NCBI GenBank assembly: GCA_947172415.1
Contig: OX359202.1
Coordinates: 1,180,501 to 1,244,500, forward strand
Source: Chondrosia reniformis
Taxonomy: Eukaryota > Porifera > Demospongiae > Chondrillida > Chondrillidae
Length of the DNA: 64,000 nt
Direction of reading: 5' to 3'
Below the pieces are notes generated by a model. It ran no database searches, was not told the DNA's origin, and saw only the letters and a list, made by a program, of their open reading frames with translations. A program made the translations under genes and the position numbers. Shown here piece by piece: positions 1 to 14,169 of the stretch (the stretch's first letter is position 1; each line of letters opens with the position of its first letter).

Positions 1-3000
1 ATTTAATGTATGGTGAGAGATAGGGCAAATATGAGGGAACATCAAAATTTGTAAAACTCTTTGGATATTCTTTAAGGATGTCTGTGAATGCTGGCAGCAA
101 GTTTCAGCTTCACATCTTTCCAATTGACAGAGTTACAGCACTAAATGTACATTAGATTCTGCTATACAAATTTAATGTATGGTGAGAGATAGGGCAAATA
201 TGAGTGAACATCAAAATTTGTAAAACTCTCTGGATATGGTTTATGTATGTCTGTGAATGCTAACAGCAAGTTTCAGCTTCACATCTTTCCAATTGACAGA
301 GTTACAGCACTAAATGTACATTAGATTCTGTTATACAAATTTAATGTATGGTGAGAGATAGGGCAAATATGAGTGAACATCAAAATTTGTAAAACTCTTT
401 GGATATTCTTTAAGGATGTCTGTGAATGCTGACAGCAAGTTTCAGCTCCACATCTTTCCAATTGACAGAGTTACAGCACTAAATGTACATTAGATTCTTG
501 TATACAAATTTAATGTATGGTGAGAGATAGGGCAAATATGAGTGAACATCAAAATTTGCAAAACTCTTTGGATATGTTTTATGGATGTCTGTGAATGCTG
601 ACAGCAAGTTTCAGCTTCACATCTTTCCAATTGACAGAGTTACAGCACTAAATGTACATTAGATTCTGCTATACAAATTTAATGTATGGTGAGAGATAGG
701 GCAAATATGAGTGAACATCAAAATTTGTAAAACTCTTTGGATATGCTTTATGTATGTCTGTGAATGCTAACATCAAGTTTCAGCTTCACATCTTTCCAAT
801 TGACAGAGTTACGGCACTAAATGTACATTAGATTCTTGTATACAAATTTAATGTATGGTGAGAGATAGTGCAAATATGAGTGAACATCAAAATTTGTAAA
901 ACTCTTTGGATATGCTTTAAGGATGTCTGTGAATGCTGACAGCAAGTTTCAGCTTCACATCTTTCCAATTGACAGAGTTACAGCACTAAATGTACATTAG
1001 ATTCTGCTATACAAATTTAATGTATGGTGAGAGATAGGGCAAATATGAGTGAACATCAAAATTTGTAAAACTCTTTGGATATGTTTTATGGATGTCTGTG
1101 AATGCTGACAGCAAGTTTCAGCTTCACATCTTTCCAATTGACAGAGTTACAGCACTAAATGTACATTAGATTCTGCTATACAAATTTAATGTATGGTGAG
1201 AGATAGGGCAAATATGAGTGAACATCAAAATTTGTAAAACTCTTTGGATATGCTTTAAGGATGTCTGTGAATGCTGACAGAAAGTTTCAGCTCCACATCT
1301 TACCAATTGACAGAGTTACGGCACTAAATGTACATTAGATTCTGCTATACAAATTTAATGTATGGTGAGAGATACGTATGGTGAGAGATAGTGCAAATTT
1401 TAAGTTTCATCAAAATTTCAAAAACCCATTGGACATGCTCTATAGATGTCTGTGAATGCTGACACAAAGATTTAGCTTCATATCTCTCCATTTGATAGAG
1501 TGACAGCCCTCAATGTACATTAAATTCTAGTATACAAAGTTAATGTATTGTGAGAGATATTGCAAATTTTAAGTCTCATCAAAATTTCAAAAACCCGTTG
1601 GACATGCTCTATGGATGTCTGTGAATGTTGACACAGAGATTTAGCTTCATATCTCTCCATTTGATAGAGTGACAGCCCTCAATGTACATTAAATTCTGGT
1701 ATTAAAAGTTAATGTATGTTGAGAGATAGAGCAAATTTTAAGTTTCATCAAAATTTCAAAAACCCATTGGACATGCTCTATAGATGTCTGTGAATGCTGA
1801 CAGCAACTTTCAGCTTCACATCTTTCCAATTGACAGAGTTACAGCACTAAATGTACATTAGATTCTGCTATACAAATTTTATGTATGGTGAGAGATAGGG
1901 CAAATATTAGTGAACATCAAAATTTGTAAAACTCTTTGGATATGCTTTAAGGATGTCTGTGAATGCTGACAGCAAGTTTCAGCTCCACATCTTTCCAATT
2001 GACAGAGTTACAGCACTAAATGTACATTAGATTCTGCTATACAAATTTAATGTATGGTGAGAGATAGTGCAAATATGAGTGAACATCAAAATTTGTAAAA
2101 CTCTTTGGATATGCTTTAAGGATGTCTGTGAATGCTGACAGCAAGTTTCAGCTTCACATCTTTCCAATTGACAGAGTTACAGCACTAAATGTACATTAGA
2201 TTCTGCTATACAAATTTAATGTATGGTGAGAGATAGGGCAAATATGAGTGAACATCAAAATTTGTAAAACTCTTTGGATATGTTTTATGGATGTCTGTGA
2301 ATGCTGACAGCAAGTTTCAGCTTCACATCTTTCCAATTGACAGAGTTACAGCACTAAATGTACATTAGATTCTGCTATACAAATTTAATGTATGGTGAGA
2401 GATAGGGCAAATATGAGTGAACATCAAAATTTGTAAAACTCTTTGGATATGCTTTAAGGATGTCTGTGAATGCTGACAGAAAGTTTCAGCTCCACATCTT
2501 ACCAATTGACAGAGTTACGGCACTAAATGTACATTAGATTCTGCTATACAAATTTAATGTATGGTGAGAGATACGTATGGTGAGAGATAGTGCAAATTTT
2601 AAGTTTCATCAAAATTTCAAAAACCCATTGGACATGCTCTATAGATGTCTGTGAATGCTGACACAAAGATTTAGCTTCATATCTCTCCATTTGATAGAGT
2701 GACAGCCCTCAATGTACATTAAATTCTGGTATACAAAGTTAATGTATTGTGAGAGATATTGCAAATTTTAAGTCTCATCAAAATTTCAAAAACCCATTGG
2801 ACATGCTCTATGGATGTCTGTGAATGTTGACACAGAGATTTAGCTTCATATCTCTCCATTTGATAGAGTGACAGCCCTCAATGTACATTAAATTCTGGTA
2901 TTAAAAGTTAATGTATGTTGAGAGATAGAGCAAATTTTAAGTTTCATCAAAATTTCAAAAACCCATTGGACATGCTCTATAGATGTCTGTGAATGCTGAC

Positions 3001-6000
3001 AGCAACTTTCAGCTTCACATCTTTCCAATTGACAGAGTTACAGCACTAAATGTACATTAGATTCTGCTATACAAATTTTATGTATGGTGAGAGATAGGGC
3101 AAATATTAGTGAACATCAAAATTTGTAAAACTCTTTGGATATGCTTTAAGGATGTCTGTGAATGCTGACAGCAACTTTCAGCTTCACATCTTTCCAATTG
3201 ACAGAGTTACGGCACTAAATGTACATTAGATTCTTGTATACAAATTTAATGTATGGTGAGAGATAGGGCAAATATGAGTGAACATCAAAATTTGCAAAAC
3301 TCTTTGGATATGTTTTATGGATGTCTGTGAATGCTGACAGCAAGTTTCAGCTTCACATCTTTCCAATTGACAGAGTTACAGCACTAAATGTACATTAGAT
3401 TCTGCTATACAAATTTAATGTATGGTGAGAGATAGGGCAAATATGAGGGAACATCAAAATTTGTAAAACTCTTTGGATATTCTTTAAGGATGTCTGTGAA
3501 TGCTGGCAGCAAGTTTCAGCTTCACATCTTTCCAATTGACAGAGTTACAGCACTAAATGTACATTAGATTCTGCTATACAAATTTAATGTATGGTGAGAG
3601 ATAGGGCAAATATGAGTGAACATCAAAATTTGTAAAACTCTCTGGATATGGTTTATGTATGTCTGTGAATGCTAACAGCAAGTTTCAGCTTCACATCTTT
3701 CCAATTGACAGAGTTACAGCACTAAATGTACATTAGATTCTGTTATACAAATTTAATGTATGGTGAGAGATAGGGCAAATATGAGTGAACATCAAAATTT
3801 GTAAAACTCTTTGGATATTCTTTAAGGATGTCTGTGAATGCTGACAGCAAGTTTCAGCTCCACATCTTTCCAATTGACAGAGTTACAGCACTAAATGTAC
3901 ATTAGATTCTTGTATACAAATTTAATGTATGGTGAGAGATAGGGCAAACATGAGTGAACATCAAAATTTGTAAAACTCTTTGGATATGCTTTAAGGATGT
4001 CTGTGAATGCTGACAGCAAGTTTCAGCTCCACATCTTTCCAATTGACAGAGTTACAGCACTAAATGTACATTAGATTCTTGTATACAAATTTAATGTATG
4101 GTGAGAGATAGGGCAAATATGAGTGAACATCAAAATTTGCAAAACTCTTTGGATATGTTTTATGGATGTCTGTGAATGCTGACAGCAAGTTTCAGCTTCA
4201 CATCTTTCCAATTGACAGAGTTACAGCACTAAATGTACATTAGATTCTGCTATACAAATTTAATGTATGGTGAGAGATAGAGCAAATATGAGTGAACATC
4301 AAAAATTTGTAAAACTCTTTGGATATGCTTTATGTATGTCTGTGAATGCTAACATCAAGTTTCAGCTTCACATCTTTCCAATTGACAGAGTTACGGCACT
4401 AAATGTACATTAGATTCTTGTATACAAATTTAATGTATGGTGAGAGATAGTGCAAATATGAGTGAACATCAAAATTTGTAAAACTCTTTGGATATGCTTT
4501 AAGGATGTCTGTGAATGCTGACAGCAAGTTTCAGCTTCACATCTTTCCAATTGACAGAGTTACAGCACTAAATGTACATTAGATTCTGCTATACAAATTT
4601 AATGTATGGTGAGAGATAGGGCAAATATGAGTGAACATCAAAATTTGTAAAACTCTTTGGATATGTTTTATGGATGTCTGTGAATGCTGACAGCAAGTTT
4701 CAGCTTCACATCTTTCCAATTGACAGAGTTACGGCACTAAATGTACATTAGATTCTGCTATACAAATTTAATGTATAGTGAGAGATAGGGCAAATATGAG
4801 TGAACATCAAAATTTGTAAAACTCTTTGGATATGCTTTAAGGATGTCTGTGAATGCTGACAGCAAGTTTCAGCTCCACATCTTACCAATTGACAGAGTTA
4901 CGGCACTAAATGTACATTAGATTCTGCTATACAAATTTAATGTATGGTGAGAGATACGTATGGTGAGAGATAGTGCAAATTTTAAGTTTCATCAAAATTT
5001 CAAAAACCCATTGGACATGCTCTATAGATGTCTGTGAATGCTGACACAAAGATTTAGCTTCATATCTCTCCATTTGATAGAGTGACAGCCCTCAATGTAC
5101 ATTAAATTCTGGTATACAAAGTTAATGTATTGTGAGAGATATTGCAAATTTTAAGTCTCATCAAAATTTCAAAAACCCATTGGACATGCTCTATGGATGT
5201 CTGTGAATGTTGACACAGAGATTTAGCTTCATATCTCGCCATTTGATAGAGTGACAGCCCTCAATGTACATTAAATTCTGGTATTAAAAGTTAATGTATG
5301 TTGAGAGATAGAGCAAATTTTAAGTTTCATCAAAATTTCAAAAACCCATTGGACATGCTCTATAGATGTCTGTGAATGCTGACAGCAACTTTCAGCTTCA
5401 CATCTTTCCAATTGACAGAGTTACAGCACTAAATGTACATTAGATTCTGTTATACAAATTTTATGTATGGTGAGAGATAGGGCAAATATTAGTGAACATC
5501 AAAATTTGTAAAACTCTTTGGATATGCTTTAAGGATGTCTGTGAATGCTGACAGCAAGTTTCAGCTCCACATCTTTCCAATTGACAGAGTTACAGCACTA
5601 AATGTACATTAGATTCTGCTATACAAATTTAATGTATGGTGAGAGATAGTGCAAATATGAGTGAACATCAAAATTTGTAAAACTCTTTGGATATGCTTTA
5701 AGGATGTCTGTGAATGCTGACAGCAAGTTTCAGCTTCACATCTTTCCAATTGACAGAGTTACAGCACTAAATGTACATTAGATTCTGCTATACAAATTTA
5801 ATGTATGGTGAGAGATAGGGCAAATATGAGTGAACATCAAAATTTGTAAAACTCTTTGGATATGTTTTATGGATGTCTGTGAATGCTGACAGCAAGTTTC
5901 AGCTTCACATCTTTCCAATTGACAGAGTTACAGCACTAAATGTACATTAGATTCTGCTATACAAATTTAATGTATAGTGAGAGATAGGGCAAATATGAGT

Positions 6001-9000
6001 GAACATCAAAATTTGTAAAACTCTTTGGATATGCTTTAAGGATGTCTGTGAATGCTGACAGAAAGTTTCAGCTCCACATCTTACCAATTGACAGAGTTAC
6101 GGCACTAAATGTACATTAGATTCTGCTATACAAATTTAATGTATGGTGAGAGATACGTATTGTGAGAGATAGTGCAAATTTTAAGTTTCATCAAAATTTC
6201 AAAAACCCATTGGACATGCTCTATAGATGTCTGTGAATGCTGACACAAAGATTTAGCTTCATATCTCTCCATTTGATAGAGTGACAGCCCTCAATGTACA
6301 TTAAATTCTGGTATACAAAGTTAATGTATTGTGAGAGATATTGCAAATTTTAAGTCTCATCAAAATTTCAAAAACCCATTGGACATGCTCTATGGATGTC
6401 TGTGAATGTTGACACAGAGATTTAGCTTCATATCTCTCCATTTGATAGAGTGACAGCCCTCAATGTACATTAAATTCTGGTATTAAAAGTTAATGTATGT
6501 TGAGAGATAGAGCAAATTTTAAGTTTCATCAAAATTTCAAAAACCCATTGGACATGCTCTATAGATGTCTGTGAATGCTGACAGCAACTTTCAGCTTCAC
6601 ATCTTTCCAATTGACAGAGTTACAGCACTAAATGTACATTAGATTCTGCTATACAAATTTTATGTATGGTGAGAGATAGGGCAAATATTAGTGAACATCA
6701 AAATTTGTAAAACTCTTTGGATATGCTTTAAGGATGTCTGTGAATGCTGACAGCAACTTTCAGCTTCACATCTTTCCAATTGACAGAGTTACGGCACTAA
6801 ATGTACATTAGATTCTTGTATACAAATTTAATGTATGGTGAGAGATAGGGCAAATATGAGTGAACATCAAAATTTGCAAAACTCTTTGGATATGTTTTAT
6901 GGATGTCTGTGAATGCTGACAGCAAGTTTCAGCTTCACATCTTTCCAATTGACAGAGTTACAGCACTAAATGTACATTAGATTCTGCTATACAAATTTAA
7001 TGTATGGTGAGAGATAGGGCAAATATGAGGGAACATCAAAATTTGTAAAACTCTTTGGATATTCTTTAAGGATGTCTGTGAATGCTGGCAGCAAGTTTCA
7101 GCTTCACATCTTTCCAATTGACAGAGTTACAGCACTAAATGTACATTAGATTCTGCTATACAAATTTAATGTATGGTGAGAGATAGGGCAAATATGAGTG
7201 AACATCAAAATTTGTAAAACTCTCTGGATATGGTTTATGTATGTCTGTGAATGCTAACAGCAAGTTTCAGCTTCACATCTTTCCAATTGACAGAGTTACA
7301 GCACTAAATGTACATTAGATTCTGTTATACAAATTTAATGTATGGTGAGAGATAGGGCAAATATGAGTGAACATCAAAATTTGTAAAACTCTTTGGATAT
7401 TCTTTAAGGATGTCTGTGAATGCTGACAGCAAGTTTCAGCTCCACATCTTTCCAATTGACAGAGTTACAGCACTAAATGTACATTAGATTCTTGTATACA
7501 AATTTAATGTATGGTGAGAGATAGGGCAAACATGAGTGAACATCAAAATTTGTAAAACTCTTTGGATATGCTTTAAGGATGTCTGTGAATGCTGACAGCA
7601 AGTTTCAGCTCCACATCTTTCCAATTGACAGAGTTACAGCACTAAATGTACATTAGATTCTTGTATACAAATTTAATGTATGGTGAGAGATAGGGCAAAT
7701 ATGAGTGAACATCAAAATTTGCAAAACTCTTTGGATATGTTTTATGGATGTCTGTGAATGCTGACAGCAAGTTTCAGCTTCACATCTTTCCAATTGACAG
7801 AGTTACAGCACTAAATGTACATTAGATTCTGCTATACAAATTTAATGTATGGTGAGAGATAGGGCAAATATGAGTGAACATCAAAATTTGTAAAACTCTT
7901 TGGATATGCTTTATGTATGTCTGTGAATGCTAACATCAAGTTTCAGCTTCACATCTTTCCAATTGACAGAGTTACGGCACTAAATGTACATTAGATTCTT
8001 GTATACAAATTTAATGTATGGTGAGAGATAGTGCAAATATGAGTGAACATCAAAATTTGTAAAACTCTTTGGATATGCTTTAAGGATGTCTGTGAATGCT
8101 GACAGCAAGTTTCAGCTTCACATCTTTCCAATTGACAGAGTTACAGCACTAAATGTACATTAGATTCTGCTATACAAATTTAATGTATGGTGAGAGATAG
8201 GGCAAATATGAGTGAACATCAAAATTTGTAAAACTCTTTGGATATGTTTTATGGATGTCTGTGAATGCTGACAGCAAGTTTCAGCTTCACATCTTTCCAA
8301 TTGACAGAGTTACAGCACTAAATGTACATTAGATTCTGCTATACAAATTTAATGTATGGTGAGAGATAGGGCAAATATGAGTGAACATCAAAATTTGTAA
8401 AACTCTTTGGATATGCTTTAAGGATGTCTGTGAATGCTGACAGAAAGTTTCAGCTCCACATCTTACCAATTGACAGAGTTACGGCACTAAATGTACATTA
8501 GATTCTGCTATACAAATTTAATGTATGGTGAGAGATACGTATGGTGAGAGATAGTGCAAATTTTAAGTTTCATCAAAATTTCAAAAACCCATTGGACATG
8601 CTCTATAGATGTCTGTGAATGCTGACACAAAGATTTAGCTTCATATCTCTCCATTTGATAGAGTGACAGCCCTCAATGTACATTAAATTCTGGTATACAA
8701 AGTTAATGTATTGTGAGAGATATTGCAAATTTTAAGTCTCATCAAAATTTCAAAAACCCGTTGGACATGCTCTATGGATGTCTGTGAATGTTGACACAGA
8801 GATTTAGCTTCATATCTCTCCATTTGATAGAGTGACAGCCCTCAATGTACATTAAATTCTGGTATTAAAAGTTAATGTATGTTGAGAGATAGAGCAAATT
8901 TTAAGTTTCATCAAAATTTCAAAAACCCATTGGACATGCTCTATAGATGTCTGTGAATGCTGACAGCAACTTTCAGCTTCACATCTTTCCAATTGACAGA

Positions 9001-9100
9001 GTTACAGCACTAAATGTACATTAGATTCTGCTATACAAATTTTATGTATGGTGAGAGATAGGGCAAATATTAGTGAACATCAAAATTTGTAAAACTCTTT
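1..9100. repeat. Higher-order repeat of ~3582 bp (about 21 monomers)
   Basis: The A/B junction marker 'gatacgtat' lies at about 1374, 2573, 4956, 6155, 8537, 9229 and 10428. The spacings are 1199, 2383, 1199, 2382, 692 and 1199. The sum 1199+2383 gives a superunit of 3582 bp, seen as 1374 to 4956, 2573 to 6155 and 4956 to 8537. A private variant in the first monomer ('atgagggaac' with 'gctggcagcaag') recurs at about 3413 and 6995, again 3582 apart. The 1 to 3413 step is one monomer shorter, because the 'gcaaacatgag' monomer seen near 3945 and 7527 is missing from the first unit. The 1199-bp subunit is seven monomers plus the junction duplication. Confidence 0.9.
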
Positions 9101-12100
9101 GGATATGCTTTAAGGATGTCTGTGAATGCTGACAGCAAGTTTCAGCTCCACATCTTTCCAATTGACAGAGTTACAGCACTAAATGTACATTAGATTCTGC
9201 TATACAAATTTAATGTATGGTGAGAGATACGTATGGTGAGAGATAGTGCAAATTTTAAGTTTCATCAAAATTTCAAAAACCCATTGGACATGCTCTATAG
9301 ATGTCTGTGATTGCTTACACAAAGAGTTAGCTTCATATCTCTCCATTTGATAGAGTGACAGCCCTCAATGTACATTAAATTCTGGTATAAAAAGTTAATG
9401 TATGGTGAGAGATAGAGCAAATTTTAAGTTTCATCAAAATTTCTAAAACCCATTGGACATGCTCTATAGATGTCTGTGAATGCTTACACAAAGATTTGGC
9501 TTCATATCTCGCCATTTGATAGAGTGACAGCCCTCAATGTACATTAAATTCTGGTATACAAAGTTAATGTATAGTGAGAGATAAGGCAAATTTTAAGTTT
9601 CATCAAAATTTCAAAAACCCATTGGACATGCTCTATGGATGTCTGTGAATGCTGACACAAAGATTTAGCTTCATATCTCTCCATTTGATAGAGTGACAGC
9701 CCTCAATGTACATTAAATTCTGCTATACAAATTTAATGTATGGTGAGAGATAGGGCAAATATGAGTGAACATCAAAATTTGTAAAACTCTTTGGATATGC
9801 TTTAAGGATGTCTGTGAATGCTGACAGAAAGTTTCAGCTCCACATCTTTCCAATTGACAGAGTTACAGCACTAAATGTACATTAGATTCTTGTATACAAA
9901 TTTAATGTATGGTGAGAGATAGGGCAAATATGAGTGAACATCAAAATTTGTAAAACTCTTTGGATATGTTTTATGGATGTCTGTGAATGCTGACAGCAAG
10001 TTTCAGCTTCACATCTTTCCAATTGACAGAGTTACGGCACTAAATGTACATTAGATTCTGCTATACAAATTTAATGTATGGTGAGAGATAGAGCAAATAT
10101 GAGTGAACATCAAAATTTGTAAAACTCTTTGGATATGCTTTAAGGATGTCTGTGAATGCTGACAGCAAGTTTCAGCTCCACATCTTTCCAATTGACAGAG
10201 TTACAGCACTAAATGTACATTAGATTCTTGTATACAAATTTAATGTATGGTGAGAGATAGGGCAAATATGAGTGAACATCAAAATTTGTAAAACTGTTTG
10301 GATATGCTTTAAGGATGTCTGTGAATGCTGACAGCAAGTTTCAGCTCCACATCGTTCCAATTGACAGAGTTACAGCACTAAATGTACATTAGATTCTGCT
10401 ATACAAATTTAATGTATGGTGAGAGATACGTATGGTGAGAGATAGTGCAAATTTTAAGTTTCATCAAAATTTCAAAAACCCATTGGACGTGCTCTATAGA
10501 TGTCTGTGAATGCTTACACAAAGATTTAGCTTCATATCTCTTCATTTGATAGAGTGACAGCCCTCAATGTACATTAAATTCTGGTATAAAAAGTTAATGT
10601 ATGGTGAGAGATAGTGCAAATTTTAAGTTTCATCAAAATTTCTAAAACCCATTGGACATGCTCTATAGATGTCTGTGAATGCTTACACAAAGATTTAGCT
10701 TCATATCTCGCCATTTGATAGAGTGACAGCCCTCAATGTACATTAAATTCTGGTATACAAAGTTAATGTATGGTGAGAGATAAGGCAAATTTTAAGTTTC
10801 ATCAAAATTTCAAAAACCCATTGGACATGCTCTATGGATGTCTGTGAATGCTGACACAAAGATTAAACTTCATATCTCGCCATTTGATAGAGTAACAGCC
10901 CTCAATGTACATTAAATTCTGGTATACAAAGTTAATGTATGGTGAGAGATAAGGCAAATTTTAAGTTTCATCAAAATTTCAAAAACCCATTGGACATGCT
11001 CTATGGATGTCTGTGAATGCTGACACAAAGATTAAACTTCATATCTCTCCATTTGATAGAGTGACAGCCCTCAATGTACGTTAAATTCTGCTATACAAAT
11101 TTTATGTATGGTGAGAGATAGGGCAAATATGAGTGAACATCAAAATTTGTAAAACTCTGGATATGTTTTATGGATGTCTGTGAATGCTGACAGCAAGTTT
11201 CAGCTTCACATCTTTCCAATTGACAGAGTTACGCACTAAATGTACATTAGATTCTGCTATACAAATTTAATGTATGGTGAGAGATAGAGCAAATATGAGT
11301 GAACATCAAAATTTGTAAAACTCTTTGGATATGCTTTAAGGATGTCTGTGAATGCTGATAGCAAGTTTCAGCTCAACATCTTTCCAATTGACAGAGTTAC
11401 AGCACTAAATGTACATTAGATTCTTGTATACAAATTTAATGTATGGTGAGAGATAGGGCAAATATGAGTGAACATCAAAATTTCAAAACCCATTGGACAT
11501 GCTCTATAGATGTCTGTGAATGCTTACACAAAGATTTAGCTTCATATCTCTCCATTTGATAGAGTGACAGCCCTCAATGTACATTAAATTCTGGTATAAA
11601 AAGTTAATGTATGGTGAGAGATAAGGCAAATTTTAAATTTCATCTAAATTTCGCAAACCCATTGGACATGCTCTATAGATGTCTGTGAATGCTTACACAA
11701 AGATTTAGCTTCATATCTCGCCATTTGATAGAGTGACAGCCCTCAATGTACATTAAATTCTGGTATACAAAGTTAATGTATGGTGAGAGATATATAGAGC
11801 ATATTTTAAGTTTCATCAAAATTTCAAAAACCCATTGGACATGCTCTATAGATGTCTGTGAATGCTGACACAGAGATGTAGCTTCATATCTTGCCATTTG
11901 ATAGAGTGACAGCCCTCAATGTACATTAAATTCTGGTATACAAAGTTAATGTATAGTGAGAGATAAGGCAAATTTTAAGTTTCATCAAAATTTCAAAAAC
12001 CCATTGGACATGCTCTATAGATGTCTCTGAATGCTGACACAAAGATGTAGCTTCATATCTCGCCATTTGATAGAGTGACAGCCCTCAATGTACATTAGAT

Positions 12101-12291
12101 TCTTGTATACAAATTTAATGTATGGTGAGATATAGGGCAAATATGAGTGAACATCAAAATTTGTAAAACTCTTTGGATATGCTTTATGGATGCCTGTGAA
12201 TGCTGACAGCAAGTTTCAGCTTCACATCTTTCCAATTGACAGAGTTACAGCACTAAATGTACATTAGATTCTTGTATACAAATTTAATGTA
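1..12291. repeat. Satellite array, ~169-bp monomers, families A and B
   Basis: The monomer start recurs at 1, 170, 339 and 508, so the period is 169 bp. Family A carries 'caaatatgagtgaacatc', 'ttccaattgacagagttac' and 'tagattctgctatac'. Family B carries 'ttaagtttcatcaaaattt', 'aacccattggacatgctc' and 'gatagagtgacagccctc'. Both share 'gatgtctgtgaatgct', the palindromic 'aatgtacatt' and 'taatgtatggtgagagata'. Runs of A (for example 1-1370) alternate with short runs of B (1391-1780). A-to-B switches carry a short duplication (acgtatggtgagagat). B-to-A switches fall inside the shared 'gatgtctgtgaatgctgaca' block. From about 9240 the array is B-rich and less regular. No coding potential is credible: the short open frames are periodic artefacts. 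A centromeric or pericentromeric role is possible but inferred only from monomer size and structure. Confidence 0.97.
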
Positions 12292-13014
12292 CGGGAGTTT
12301 CGTAATAATATAAATGGCCGACCTAGAGAAGGGAATATTGAAAATACGTTACTTTTATATGTATATTTGAATGACGAGAACGCTTTTAAAGATTTTAATG
12401 CACATGGATATTCACTCTGTAATACTTGATTGTTTTGAAGTAGTATCTGTCCATATTATAATATATGGATGTCGCTAAAGTGAAAAATCGCCAATCGACT
12501 GCTAAAGAAACTCCAAAGGAAAAAAATTGGACCATACCGAACGCTACCATCCACGACGCTCAGAGGCCGGGATCGGTGGTAACGCTCTGCCGAGTTGAGC
12601 TTTGGGTGTCACTTGCGTGAGAAGAACCAGTTCTTCTCGATATGGCCGACTCATATGAATCCTAAGATATCAGATGCCAATCCCACATTACGTGGAACCC
12701 CCCCGAAATCCGGATTATTGGTGAGCACGTCTCTATGGCACCAACCGATTAGGAGACAGCTTCAGAGTCTAAGCGCTACCAACCTCTATGGGAACCGCAA
12801 CCACCATAGAGATGTGTCCAGGTAGGCCTACTATTATAAGGTTTTATCTTCTATTTAAATAAAGTAATTGCCTATGAAAACGCTTGTGGTTGGCGAATCT
12901 TCAATACTTTAGAATAGGGTATTTTTCGATCTGCAGTAACTCGGGTATCCTTTTTTGAAATTTTACAAAACTAGCAGGATATACTGTATAGCTATATGTG
13001 CATACAGCCAAGAG
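12292..13014. other. 723-bp non-satellite insert, copy 1
   Basis: The satellite breaks after 'aatttaatgta' and resumes at 'gtttcagcttcatatc', so the insert replaces about 100 bp of one monomer and does not simply interrupt it. No target-site duplication or terminal inverted repeat is visible. The core (about 12530-12830) is richer in GC than its surroundings. One forward frame from 12543 contains blocks reading TIHDAQRPGSVVT and IIGEHVSMAPTD, separated by stop codons. The same two blocks occur in an open frame at 20766-21230. An AATAAA lies near 12858. The family is not recognised. It could be a degenerate piece of a transposon or a processed gene copy captured by the satellite before the local duplication. 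Confidence 0.8.
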
Positions 13015-14169
13015 GTTTCAGCTTCATATCTTTCCAATTGACAGAGTTACGGCACTAAATGTAGATTAGATTCTTGTATACAAATTTAAAGTATGGTGAG
13101 ATATAGGGCAAATATGAGTGAACATCAAAATTTGTAAAACTCTTTGGATATGTTTTATGGATGTCTGTGAATGCTGACAGCAAGTTTCAGCTTCACATCT
13201 TTCCAATTGACAGAGTTACAGCACTAAATGTACATTAGATTCTGCTATACAAATTTAATGTATGGTGAGAGATAGGGCAAATATGAGTGAACATCAAAAT
13301 TTGTAAAACTCTTTGGATATGCTTTATGTATGTCTGTGAATGCTAACATCAAGTTTCAGCTTCACATCTTTCCAATAAACAGAGTTACAGCACTAAATGT
13401 ACATTAGATTCTGCTATACAAATTTAATGTATGGTGAGAGATATATAGGGCAAAAATGAGTGAACATCAAAATTTGTAAAACTCCTTGGATATGCTTTAT
13501 GTATGTCTGTGAATGCTAACACCATGTTTCAGCTTCACATCTTTCCAATTGACAGAGTTACAGCACTAAATGTACAATAGATTCCTGCATACAAATTTAA
13601 TGTATGGTGAGAGATAGGGCAAATATGAGTGAACATCAAAATTTGTAAAACTCTTTGGATATGCTTTATGTATGTCTGTGAATGCTAACACCAACTTTCA
13701 GCTTCACATCTTTCTAATTGACAGAGTTATAGCCCTAAATGTACATTAGATTCTGCTATACAAATTTAATGTATGGTGAGAGATAGGGCAAATATGAGTG
13801 AACATCAAAATTTGTAAAACTCTTTGGATATGCTTTAAGGATGTCTGTGAATGCTGACAGCATGTTTCAGCTCCACATCTTTCCAATTGACAGAGTTACA
13901 GCACTAAATGTACATTAGATTCTGCTATACAAATTTAATTTATGGTGAGAGATACGTATGGTGAGAGATAGTGCAAATTTTAAGTTTCATCAAAATTTCA
14001 AAAACCCATTGGACATGCTCTATAGATGTCTGTGAATGCTTACACAAAGATTTAGCTTCATATCTCTCCATTTGATAGAGTGACAGCCCTCAATGTACAT
14101 TAAATTCTGGTATACAAAGTTAATGTATGGTGAGAGATAGGGCAAATTTTAAGTTTCATCAAAATTTCA

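Noticed and set aside
1-9100. CRISPR-like regular repeats
   Set aside because: Units are contiguous ~169-bp tandem monomers without unique spacers, in a eukaryotic context.
12525-12620. 5S rRNA similarity (ccatacc ... ggtggtaacg)
   Set aside because: Only a few scattered words match. The internal promoter boxes and the 120-nt fold of 5S rRNA are absent.
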